A stretch of DNA of 64,000 nt from an uncultured Caldilineales bacterium. Lineage in GTDB: Bacteria > Chloroflexota > Anaerolineae > JAAEKA01. How positions within the stretch are numbered: position 1 is the stretch's first letter; every line of letters starts with the position of its first letter. The notes under the pieces are model-generated. The model had not been told where the DNA came from, made no database searches, and was given only the letters and a program-made list of their open reading frames with translations. The stretch is from positions 4,488-68,487 of the forward strand of contig CALESQ010000040.1 in NCBI GenBank assembly GCA_937907455.1. The letters run 5' to 3'. The position numbers and the translations under genes are program-made. Below are positions 7,276-14,379 of this stretch, piece after piece.

Positions 7276-7639
7276 ATGCAGGAACACACGGCCCCCATCT
7301 TGGGGCGCAAAGCACATCAGGCTCCCTCAGTCTTTCAGGCGGAAAACCTTCTGCGTGAGGCCAGGCGGCAACGCTCGATACCTGATGGCGACATCCCAGC
7401 CATCTGCATCCTGGACCCCGACGGCGACCTGACCGAGCATCTGGTCGCCGCGGGCCAGGCTGCGCTGCATCCGCAATGTGGTCAGCTTTGCCCACATCAC
7501 CAACCAGATGGCCGTCGTTGAAGGCAACTTCGAGAAGGGACTGGATGGCGGCAGCCACGACGCGCTGCAGGTAATCAGTCTGACGGCGCAACGAGCGATC
7601 GGAGATGGCATCCCATCTGGCGACTCCGCTGCCGGTTGA
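7276..7639 (+). pseudogene. Nucleoside phosphorylase-like remnant (internal deletion and frameshift)
   Basis: The first 60 codons from the ATG at 7276 read HTAPILGRKAHQAPSVFQAEN, LLREARRQR and CILDPDGDLTEHLVA, like the N-terminus of a PNP/UDP-family nucleoside phosphorylase. In a different frame from about 7465 the text reads RNVVSFAHITNQMAVVEGNF, then EKG, GSHDALQVISLTAQ, and a TGA at 7637, like the C-terminal helix of the same family. The middle of the protein (well over 100 residues) is missing and the halves are out of frame. Assignment of the family is moderately uncertain. Confidence 0.45.
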
Positions 7640-7672
7640 GCAGCTCTCGGATACACTCAAAGAGGTCAAGCA

Positions 7673-8893
7673 ATGGCTGGGAAGACAATACTCATCTTGG
7701 GCGGCGGGGTCGGCGGCATCGTGACAGCCAATGCGCTGCGCCAGCGGCTGGGCGCGGAACATCGCGTCGTGCTGGTGGACAAACAGGGCGAATACTTGTT
7801 CAGTCCCTCGCTGCTGTGGGTGATGGTCGGCCAGCGCCGGCCCGGCCAGATCACCAAGGACCTGCGCCGCATGGTGCGTCCGGGCGTGGAAGTAGTGCAA
7901 GCCGCGGTGCAGGCAATCGAGCCGTCAAGCGGGCGCGTACGCATGGATGGGCAAGAGTTGGCATACGACTACCTTGTGGTTGCGCTGGGCGCCGATCTGG
8001 CGCCGGAAGCCCTACCTGGCTACAGTGCAGCCGCGCACAACTTCTTCGCGCTGAACGGGGCGGCCAGCCTCTGGCAGGCGCTGACGCGCTTCCAGGGCGG
8101 CCGGGTCGTCGTGCTGGTCTCGACGCTGCCTTATAAGTGCCCGGCTGCGCCCTACGAGGCTGCCATCTTGTTAGACGACGCCCTGCGCCACCGCGACCTC
8201 CGCAGCCGCTGCGCGGTGGAGGTCTTCACGCCGGAAGTGCTGCCAATGCCGGTGGCCGGACCGGCCATGGGAGAGGCGGTGGTGCAGATGCTGACCGCCA
8301 GGGAGATCTCCTTTCACGCCCAGCGCCAGGTGCAGCACATCGACGATGAGGCAAAGGAGTTGGTCTTTGCCGACGGCCAGCGGGAGCCGTTCGACTTTCT
8401 GGCGGCCGTGCCGCCGCATCGCCCGCCGGCCGCGTTGCAGGGATCGGCGCTGACCAACCAGGCTGGCTGGGTGCTGGTGGACAAGCACACGCTCCAAACC
8501 CGTTTCGACAACGTCTACGCGGTGGGCGATGCGACCACCATCACCCTGGCCAACGGCAAACCATTGCCCAAGGCTGGCACCTTTGCCCACGCGCAGGCCG
8601 AGGTAGTGGCCGAGCGCATCGCCGCGGACATCCAGGGCGAGTCTTCCGCGGTCGAATTTGATGGAACGGGTTACTGCTGGCTCGAAACCGGCGGCGGTTC
8701 GGCCGGCTTCACCAGCGGCCATTTCTACGCTGAACCCGATCCGATGGTACCTCTGCCCCGCGCCGGCCGGCCCTGGCACTGGGGCAAAGTGATGTTCGAG
8801 CGCTACTGGCTGGGCGACGGCCTGACGCGCGAGGCGGCGCGGCTGGGAATGAACCTGGGCGCCAGTGTTTTCGGAGTTCCGGCCCGGCTGTGA
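7673..8893 (+). CDS. Sulfide:quinone oxidoreductase / FCSD-like flavoprotein
   Basis: 406 residues, typical for SQR. The N-terminal Rossmann motif is ILGGGVGGIVTANALR; a second dinucleotide-type segment and the FAD-end motif VYAVGDATT are present, followed by PKAGTFAHAQAEVVA as in SQR and flavocytochrome c sulfide dehydrogenase. Two Cys are well placed for the disulfide that receives sulfide sulfur: one in LPYKCPAAPYEA (about residue 160) and one in GTGYCWLETGGG (about residue 330). The enzyme would oxidise sulfide at the membrane and pass electrons to quinone. No signal peptide is visible. It follows the Sec-containing dsrE gene and the phosphorylase remnant, and the next gene starts 17 bases later. 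Type III SQR or another NDH-2-like enzyme remains possible. Confidence 0.8.
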   Translation: MAGKTILILGGGVGGIVTANALRQRLGAEHRVVLVDKQGEYLFSPSLLWVMVGQRRPGQITKDLRRMVRPGVEVVQAAVQAIEPSSGRVRMDGQELAYDYLVVALGADLAPEALPGYSAAAHNFFALNGAASLWQALTRFQGGRVVVLVSTLPYKCPAAPYEAAILLDDALRHRDLRSRCAVEVFTPEVLPMPVAGPAMGEAVVQMLTAREISFHAQRQVQHIDDEAKELVFADGQREPFDFLAAVPPHRPPAALQGSALTNQAGWVLVDKHTLQTRFDNVYAVGDATTITLANGKPLPKAGTFAHAQAEVVAERIAADIQGESSAVEFDGTGYCWLETGGGSAGFTSGHFYAEPDPMVPLPRAGRPWHWGKVMFERYWLGDGLTREAARLGMNLGASVFGVPARL

Positions 8894-8910
8894 TTCATGG
8901 TGTTTCATCC

Positions 8911-9594
8911 ATGTCAAAGAGTTCGCTAGAGACACAAGCCGCGCAGGGCATCGCGGTCTTCGATCGCTTGGCGCGCGAGTACGATCAGTGGTTCGACCAC
9001 CATCCTGAGATCTACCAGGCTGAGGTGGAAACGCTACGACGGTTGCTGCCGGCCAGCGGAGATGGCGTCGAGATTGGCGCGGGCACAGGGCGTTTCGCGC
9101 TGGCGTTGGGCGCCATGCTGGGTATCGAGCCAAGCTGGCCCATGGCCAGGATCGCACAGGCGCAGGGACTTATGACCGTGCAGGCTGTCGGCGAGCATCT
9201 GCCGTTGCCAAACGGCCGCTTCGACTTCGCTCTGCTCGTGACTGTGATCTGCTTTGTCGCCGACCTCCCCACCTTGCTGTGCGAGACAGGACGGGTTCTC
9301 AAGCCCGGCGGACGGATCGTCATCGGCCTGATCGACCTGGACACCCCGTTGGGCCGGCTATACGAATCGCGCCGCGCAACCAACCCTTTCTATCGCTATG
9401 CCCATTTCTACACCACGGACCAGGTCATCGACATGTTGCTCGGTGCCGGTTTCCACCAGCCGTGGACGTACCAGGCCATCATTGACCTGCCTGGTGAGGG
9501 GCCGCAGGTCGACGTGCCGATACGGCCGGGACACGGCGAAGGGAGCTTCGTGGGGCTCAGCGCGATCTGGTCGCCTCCCGCGCGTATGCCTTAG
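8911..9594 (+). CDS. Class I SAM-dependent methyltransferase
   Basis: About 227 residues. Motif I is VEIGAGTGRFALALG, motif II includes MARIAQAQGL, and the post-I acidic and hydrophobic segments (FDFALLVTVICFVAD, then VLKPGGRIVIGLI) are typical of Methyltransf_11 proteins, which methylate small molecules or quinone precursors. The ATG at 8911 is preferred; a GTG at 8890 that overlaps the sqr stop is the alternative and would add seven residues. Located directly after the SQR-like gene and tail-to-tail with the next gene, overlapping it by 38 bases. Substrate unknown. Confidence 0.85.
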   Translation: MSKSSLETQAAQGIAVFDRLAREYDQWFDHHPEIYQAEVETLRRLLPASGDGVEIGAGTGRFALALGAMLGIEPSWPMARIAQAQGLMTVQAVGEHLPLPNGRFDFALLVTVICFVADLPTLLCETGRVLKPGGRIVIGLIDLDTPLGRLYESRRATNPFYRYAHFYTTDQVIDMLLGAGFHQPWTYQAIIDLPGEGPQVDVPIRPGHGEGSFVGLSAIWSPPARMP

Positions 9595-9916
9595 CCGCCT
9601 GCATCTCTTCCTCGGTCACGATGCGCTCCAGCAGCGCGTCAAAGAGGGGATTGATGCGGGCGTTCAGGCAGCGAAATAGCGCCGACCGCTCCTTGAGCAC
9701 AGTCTTGTAGAAGCGCATGCAGCGATAGCAGCCGGGTGAGCGCACCTGATACTCGGCCGGGTCGATATGGTGCCACCAGGCCAGCAGGCGCATGCCCAAC
9801 CGCAGCGGCTCACGCACCAGGCGAAACCAGGGCGAGCGCTGGTAGGCGATGCGCACCAGGCGGATGGTACAGGTGTTACAGACGGCGTCTTTCTTGGGCT
9901 GCTCTTGCTCGCTCAT
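9557..9916 (-). CDS. Conserved Cys-rich hypothetical protein
   Basis: 119 residues from the ATG at 9916 (MSEQEQPKK). Two Cys pairs, CNTC near residue 13 and CYRC near residue 65, suggest a zinc or metal site made from distant halves. The middle is rich in Arg and Trp (RLGMRLLAWWHHIDPAEYQV) and the C-terminus is helical and charged. I do not recognise a named family. It faces the methyltransferase tail to tail and shares 38 bases with its end. The neighbouring genes on the same strand form the PadR-TauE-ChrA group, from which it is separated by about 50 bases, so co-transcription with them is possible. Confidence 0.6.
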   Translation of the reverse strand: MSEQEQPKKDAVCNTCTIRLVRIAYQRSPWFRLVREPLRLGMRLLAWWHHIDPAEYQVRSPGCYRCMRFYKTVLKERSALFRCLNARINPLFDALLERIVTEEEMQAAKAYAREATRSR

Positions 9917-9965
9917 GTTGCACGTCCCGCCGAAAAGGAGTGTCCAGCGACGCTGCGCGATCACC

Positions 9966-11156
9966 CTAGGACATCAGCAGCCAGCCGGCGATGGCGCCGC
10001 CAGCCACCAACAGCGCCGAGTTGGCATTCCAGCGCAGGACCAGGATCAGCGCGACGGCGAGCACCAGCCAGGCCTGCCAGCTTACCAATGCGGCCTGGCC
10101 GAGCCGAATCGACACCACCACCATCAGTCCGATGGCGCTGACGTTTATCGCGTCGAGAAACGCCGCCATCCAGGCCGAGCGGCGCAGCTTCGGCATCAGC
10201 CGCGTGAGCGCAGCCACGAAGATGAACGACGGCAGGAAGATGCCAACCGTAGCCGCCAGCGCGCCCGGCCAGCCGGCCAACACGTAGCCGATGAAGGTGG
10301 CAGCGCTGAACACCGGCCCTGGCGTCACCTGGCCGACGGCGATGGCGTCGATCAACTGCTGCTCGGTGAGCCAGCCGAAGGTCTGCACCAGCCCGCCCTC
10401 CAGGAAGGCAAACAGCACGTAGCCGCTGCCGTAAAGCACGCTGCCGATGAACAGGAAGTAGAGGAAAAGCAGACCAGACGAAGGCTCGACCGGCTGGCCG
10501 TCGGCCGCGCTGGCCCAAAGCCGGGCGGCGTTGTTGCCCACGGCCAGGATGGCGCTGACCGCACCGATCAGCGCCATGACCAACAGCACGGAGTTGACCA
10601 AGCCGCGGCGGTCGGCCCATCCCTCCCGGCCGCGCAGCCAGATCATGCCCACCAGCCCGCCGAAAAACAAGGCCAGGATTTCGCTGAAGCCGAGCCAGGC
10701 AGCGGCGCCGACAGCCACGCCAATGGCCAGGAGCTGCCAATTCTTGACCGCTTGCCGGCCCAGCCGCCAGATCGCGCCGATGATGATGGCGATCACCACC
10801 GGCCGGATGCCGGCCAGCAGCGCTTCCACCTGCGGCAGCGCGCCATACTGCACGTAGAACCAGGCGATTATGCCGGTGATCAGCGCAGCCGGGATGATGA
10901 AGCTGGCGCCGGCCACAACCAGCCCCCTCCACCCTGCCCGCACGTGCCCCACGTGCATGGTCATCTCTGTGGAGTTGGGGCCTGGGATCAGGTTGGTGGC
11001 GCCCACCAGGTCGAGGAAGGCCTGGCGTGACAGCCATTTGCGCCGGCCGACGACCTCGTCCTCCATCATGGCGATGTGCGCGGCCGGCCCGCCGAACGCG
11101 GTCAGGCTGAGTCTGACAAACAGACGAACAAGAGCCAGAAGTTCATTAACCATCAT
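9966..11156 (-). CDS. chrA: ChrA-family chromate transporter (two-domain)
   Basis: 396 residues with about twelve membrane segments and the internal duplication typical of long-chain CHR proteins. Each half begins with a Gly/Pro signature: LTAFGGPAAHIAMMEDEVV and TNLIPGPNSTEMTMHVG in the N-terminal half, and DAIAVGQVTPGPVFSAATFIG in the C-terminal half. Family members export chromate, but many Chloroflexota copies have untested substrates. It is the third gene of an operon padR - tauE/safE - chrA on the minus strand, with a 24-base gap to the preceding gene. Regulation is probably by the PadR protein at its head. Confidence 0.9.
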   Translation of the reverse strand: MMVNELLALVRLFVRLSLTAFGGPAAHIAMMEDEVVGRRKWLSRQAFLDLVGATNLIPGPNSTEMTMHVGHVRAGWRGLVVAGASFIIPAALITGIIAWFYVQYGALPQVEALLAGIRPVVIAIIIGAIWRLGRQAVKNWQLLAIGVAVGAAAWLGFSEILALFFGGLVGMIWLRGREGWADRRGLVNSVLLVMALIGAVSAILAVGNNAARLWASAADGQPVEPSSGLLFLYFLFIGSVLYGSGYVLFAFLEGGLVQTFGWLTEQQLIDAIAVGQVTPGPVFSAATFIGYVLAGWPGALAATVGIFLPSFIFVAALTRLMPKLRRSAWMAAFLDAINVSAIGLMVVVSIRLGQAALVSWQAWLVLAVALILVLRWNANSALLVAGGAIAGWLLMS

Positions 11157-11180
11157 CGTCCTTCTACGGAAATCCGTCTC

Positions 11181-11963
11181 CTACAATAAGCCGGTGATCA
11201 TCCCCAAACCCACCAGGATCAGCATCACGCCGACGATGACCTGCACCGTGCGCAGCGTCACCTTTTTGATCATGCGCTTGCCGACGAACGCGCCCAGGAA
11301 GGCCGCCAGCGTGGCCGCCGCCACCAGCCCGCCGATCTCCTGCACCTCGACCAGCCGCAGCGCGTAGAAGCTCAGGCCGTAGACCAGCAGGCGGGCCACG
11401 TCCACCATGGCTGTGGAGACCGCGCCGGTGCCGATGAAGGCCTCCTTGCTCAGCCCGGCCTTGATCAGAAAGGCCGAGCGCAGCGCGCCCTGGTTGCCTG
11501 ACAGGCCGCCGAAGAAGCCGGACAGCAGCCCGCCCAGCGGCAGATACTTGCGGTCGAAGGCCAGCTTGTCGACGCCAGGCAGCAGCTCGAAGATCGCGAA
11601 GCCGGTGATGATCACGCCGATGATCACCTTGAGAGCCGTCACTTGGTGGGTCCGGCCGGCCAATTCATAGCTCCACAGCGGCGGGACTTCGGCGAACAGG
11701 CCCAGCAGCGCCGCGCCCAGCATGGCCGCTACCACAGCCGGCAGGGCGAAGCGCAGCACTGTGTCCTTGTCAGCCTGGCGGCCCACCAGCCCCACCTTGA
11801 AGATGTTGTTGGCCAGGTGGACGACGGCCGTTGCCGCCACGGCCACCGGCACGGGGAAGAAAAGGGCGAAAGCCGGCATCAGCACCGTGCCCAGCCCAAA
11901 GCCGGAGAAGAGGGTGAGCATAGAGACAAAGAAGGCCACCGTGCAGATGATCACATAGTCCAT
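11181..11963 (-). CDS. TauE/SafE-family membrane transporter
   Basis: 260 residues, eight predicted membrane segments, with the family pattern of a Gly-rich first helix (FSGFGLGTVLMPAFALFFP) repeated in the second half (GGLLSGFFGGLSGNQGALRS). Members move small anions such as sulfite, sulfonates or sulfoacetate; substrate here is unknown. It is the middle gene of the padR-tauE-chrA operon, starting 12 bases after padR ends. Pairing with an oxyanion exporter suggests a joint role in export of chromate- or sulfate-like anions (inference). Confidence 0.88.
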   Translation of the reverse strand: MDYVIICTVAFFVSMLTLFSGFGLGTVLMPAFALFFPVPVAVAATAVVHLANNIFKVGLVGRQADKDTVLRFALPAVVAAMLGAALLGLFAEVPPLWSYELAGRTHQVTALKVIIGVIITGFAIFELLPGVDKLAFDRKYLPLGGLLSGFFGGLSGNQGALRSAFLIKAGLSKEAFIGTGAVSTAMVDVARLLVYGLSFYALRLVEVQEIGGLVAAATLAAFLGAFVGKRMIKKVTLRTVQVIVGVMLILVGLGMITGLL

Positions 11964-11975
11964 GGCAAATCCTTG

Positions 11976-12281
11976 CTACGGGACGTCAAGCCCGACCTCG
12001 CCGACCAGCTCGCGCACCTTGACCATGGCCTCGGCCAGCGCGGCCTCGCCGGCGGGTGTGGCGCGGTAGTACTTGCGCTGCTTGCCGCCCACCACCTCGA
12101 TCTGCTGCTCCAGATAGCCAGCCTCGTGCAGCTTGCGCAGGATCGGGTAGAGCGTGCCGGGACTCAGGTCGTAGCCGTGGCGCTGCAGCTCGCGGATCAT
12201 GTCCAGCCCGAAGATCGGCTCTTCGGCCGCGTGGTGCAGGATGTGCAGCTTGATGAAGCCCAAGAACAGGTCGCGAATCAT
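11976..12281 (-). CDS. PadR-family transcriptional regulator
   Basis: 101 residues. The winged helix-turn-helix is compact and standard: FIKLHILHHAAEEPIFGLDM, LSPGTLYPILRKLHEAGYLE, then KYYRATPAGEAAL. PadR proteins repress their own operons until a ligand or stress relieves them. It heads the tauE/chrA operon, and a palindromic AT-rich site lies about 20 bases upstream of its start, the normal place for autoregulation. No ligand can be named; for chrA-linked PadR a response to chromate is plausible. Confidence 0.9.
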   Translation of the reverse strand: MIRDLFLGFIKLHILHHAAEEPIFGLDMIRELQRHGYDLSPGTLYPILRKLHEAGYLEQQIEVVGGKQRKYYRATPAGEAALAEAMVKVRELVGEVGLDVP

Positions 12282-12301
12282 GGTGTTGCCTCGCGTTATC
12301 G

Positions 12302-12313
12302 AATATCGATATT
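12302..12313. promoter_or_regulatory. Operator-like palindrome upstream of padR-tauE-chrA
   Basis: AATATCGATATT is a perfect 12-bp palindrome in an AT-rich patch, standing out sharply from the GC-rich surroundings, 20 bases upstream of the padR start. Confidence 0.5.
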
Positions 12314-13009
12314 ATATCCGATTCATGACAGCCCACGAATCGCGGTGGCCCGTCATTGCGTCAGGCGTCTCGATTGCCACAAATCGCAATCTAGTCTAAA
12401 AAGACGATCTGACCCACTAGCGGCGCGTGGTCTTCGCGCTCAACGAGACGATCCGCCTGATGGCCGAGATCGACGAGGCAGTCCCGGACTGGCCGATCAA
12501 ATGTTGATAAGTTCCTCCAGTTCCCTGAGTTTCACCGGACGTGTCCCATGTGCCACATCACCCAAGGCCGCCACGATCTCGCCCGCGGGCGTGAGACCAT
12601 GCCCGACACCTTCTTCACCTGCGACGCCAACTTGCAGCGCGTGCTCCGCTATACGATTCCGGTTATGCCAGCTACGCGGCTGAGTTGACCGCGTCCGGCC
12701 GCGCGGTGGCCACGGTGATCGATCCAACCGCGGATCGCCTTCACGTCCAGCGGGCTGAACTCGAACACACGACTCGGTGGGCGGTCGCCGCGTTTGATCT
12801 CGCCAGCCTGCTTGACGCTCTCCACTAACAACTCGAAATCCTGCTCGTTCATGCCAGTACTCCTTGCCCCACCTGATCTTGTGCAAGCCGCCTGATCTCA
12901 GCACGCGATGGCTGAATTCTACGTTATTGGCGAAGGCTTGGCAAACGGATCACCACGCGCTTTCAGACGCTGCGCACTGCCTCGATCTGCATGCCAGCCT
13001 GGGCTAATG
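12314..13009. other. Decayed intergenic segment with gene fragments
   Basis: No intact gene is seen. Plus strand 12425-12506 reads VVFALNETIRLMAEIDEAVP, then DWPIKC and a stop, like the C-terminus of a longer lost protein whose family I cannot name. Plus strand 12580-12730 has short open pieces in shifting frames. The minus strand holds the antitoxin and toxin pieces listed separately. Confidence 0.45.
12649..12893 (-). pseudogene. Toxin/antitoxin remnant (HTH antitoxin N-terminus, toxin scrap)
   Basis: From the ATG at 12852 the minus strand reads MNEQDFELLVESVKQAGEI, then PPSRVFEFSPLDVKAIR, the usual N-terminus of NadS/HigA-type XRE antitoxins. The helix-turn-helix that should follow is gone and is replaced by unrelated sequence up to a stop at 12649. 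Immediately upstream, 12861-12893 reads SGGLHKIRWGKE, like the middle of a RelE/HigB-type toxin. Together they look like a toxin-antitoxin pair broken by deletions at both ends. A good RBS (GCAAGGAGTACTGGC) still precedes the antitoxin ATG. Confidence 0.5.
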
Positions 13010-14002
13010 CTACCGCCTGCGCCGTTTGCCGAGGTCCAACCGATCCACCGGTGAGAACTTGTGGTGCTGTATCTGCACATGTGCTTCAGCCAGGTGCATG
13101 TACATCTGGGTGACTTCCAGCGTTGTGTGGCCCAGGATCAGCCGCAGCGTCATGATGTCGCCGCCGTTCATCAAGTAGCGAACAGCGAAGGTGTGGCGAA
13201 ACAGGTGCGGGTGCAGGCGCGGAACGTCAGAGTTGCTGCCAAGACGTCGGATGAGCAGAGCCAGTCCGTTGTAGCTCAAGGGTGTGCCCTCGATGGACAG
13301 AAATACTCCCCTCTCGTCATCCGACTGCGCCTCTGGTCGGTAGGAGTGCAGGTACTTCAACAGGGCCTTCTTCGTCAGAGCGCCGAACGGTACCATGCGT
13401 TCCTTATTCCCTTTGCCACGGACCTTGAGAAAGCCCTCGGTCAGGAATGTGTTGTCCATCGTCAACGTGCACAGTTCTGACGCTCGTATGCCTGTATCAA
13501 GAAGCACCAGCACGATAGCGTACAATCGTGCACCCAGAAAGCTGTCGGGATTGATAGACTGGACGATCCGGCCAATCTCGTCGTCGCTCAGAATTTCGAT
13601 CATCGTCTCAGGCAATTTTGGCGGCTTGAGGCGGTCAAACGGGTGCTTCGCAGTGTAGCCTTCTTCGCACAGCCAACTACCAAACGCCTTGAGCGTTCTC
13701 ACATAGCCGTGGATAGTATGCGAAGATAGCCCGCCTTCCTTTTGGGGTCTCAAGCTGTGACTCTCGTAGCGCGTCTTCCTTCCCTGCAACTGGGCTATGA
13801 AAGCTCTCGCCTCATCCAGACCGGCATCCCGCAAAGTGGCAGGACTCTCGTTCGTTACAAAGCCGCTAAAGCTGGCGAGATTGGCTCGGTACCATGTCAA
13901 GGTCTTTTCACTTCTGCCTTCGATCTGCTTGGACAGAATGAACAGGTCGATCAGCGATGACAACGGCAACTCTGCCTTGTCCCTCCGGGTTTGTGCGGGC
14001 AT
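13010..14002 (-). CDS. Tyrosine recombinase / integrase
   Basis: 330 residues from the ATG at 14002, which has a strong RBS (GGAGGTCCTGAG). Residues ~20-125 are a SAM-like core-binding domain (EGRSEKTLTWYRANLASFSG). The catalytic domain is complete: Arg in DTGIRASELC, Lys in VRGKGNKERMVPFG, HLFRHTFA giving the His-x-x-Arg pair, LGHTTLEVTQMYMH giving the second His and the nucleophilic Tyr. It should cut and join DNA at specific short sites. It sits with its 5' end facing tRNA-Gln, with three related 14-15 bp sites in between, on the 3' side of the tRNA gene, as expected for an island integrated into that tRNA gene. Confidence 0.9.
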   Translation of the reverse strand: MPAQTRRDKAELPLSSLIDLFILSKQIEGRSEKTLTWYRANLASFSGFVTNESPATLRDAGLDEARAFIAQLQGRKTRYESHSLRPQKEGGLSSHTIHGYVRTLKAFGSWLCEEGYTAKHPFDRLKPPKLPETMIEILSDDEIGRIVQSINPDSFLGARLYAIVLVLLDTGIRASELCTLTMDNTFLTEGFLKVRGKGNKERMVPFGALTKKALLKYLHSYRPEAQSDDERGVFLSIEGTPLSYNGLALLIRRLGSNSDVPRLHPHLFRHTFAVRYLMNGGDIMTLRLILGHTTLEVTQMYMHLAEAHVQIQHHKFSPVDRLDLGKRRRR

Positions 14003-14075
14003 CTCAGGACCTCCTTGACGGCGGTGGTTTCCGCGGGCCGGTCGCAAAAGAGTCAGTATGTCATGGAGGGAAAAA

Positions 14076-14132
14076 GTCAGTTAGTCGTAAACGCGAAAAC
14101 GACTAGCTGACACCGTAGTCAACTAGTCGCAA
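14076..14132. repeat. Three 14-15 bp sites (consensus GTCARYTAGTCGYAA), possible integrase sites
   Basis: Copy 1 GTCAGTTAGTCGTAA at 14076-14090 (plus), copy 2 at 14098-14111 inverted (reads GTCAGCTAGTCGTT on the minus strand), copy 3 GTCAACTAGTCGCAA at 14118-14132 (plus). Copies 1 and 2 form a dyad with a short spacer. They lie between the integrase start and the 3' end of tRNA-Gln, where attachment-site arm or core sites belong. Confidence 0.6.
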
Positions 14133-14142
14133 TCGGGTGTTT

Positions 14143-14217
14143 TGGCTGGGGTACAGGGACTCGAACCCCAACTTACTGATCCAGAGTCAGCTGTCCTGCC
14201 AATTAGACGATACCCCA
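14143..14217 (-). tRNA. tRNA-Gln (anticodon CTG)
   Basis: On the minus strand the acceptor arms are TGGGGTA and TACCCCA, followed by an encoded GCCA, so CCA is genomic. The anticodon arm is GCTGA-CTCTGGA-TCAGT with CTG at positions 34-36 (decodes CAG). The T arm contains GTTCGAGTC. It is the likely chromosomal attachment site for the integrase on its 3' side. Confidence 0.92.
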
Positions 14218-14379
14218 GGAACGGGGAGATTTTACCATGCCCTGCCCGCTACGCCAAATTCAGCAGGTCGCCTGTTTCGCCTCGTCCCGCACCTGTGCTA
14301 CAATGCCGCCACAGTGCTGCCCGGCAGCCTGTCAATCCGGTATTCATGCCGTTCCTTATCCCAACGAAACGAGATTCTC

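Noticed and set aside
9849..11030. 393-codon open frame opposite chrA
   Set aside because: Antisense to a complete two-domain ChrA protein; composition is Gln/His/Pro rich with no motifs.
12497..12904. 135-codon frame on the minus strand over the antitoxin remnant
   Set aside because: It runs in a different phase from the recognisable antitoxin start and has no motif beyond the small toxin-like scrap at its beginning.
14137..14379. N-terminal extension of the helicase to 14137
   Set aside because: It crosses the tRNA-Gln gene. Coding starts after it.
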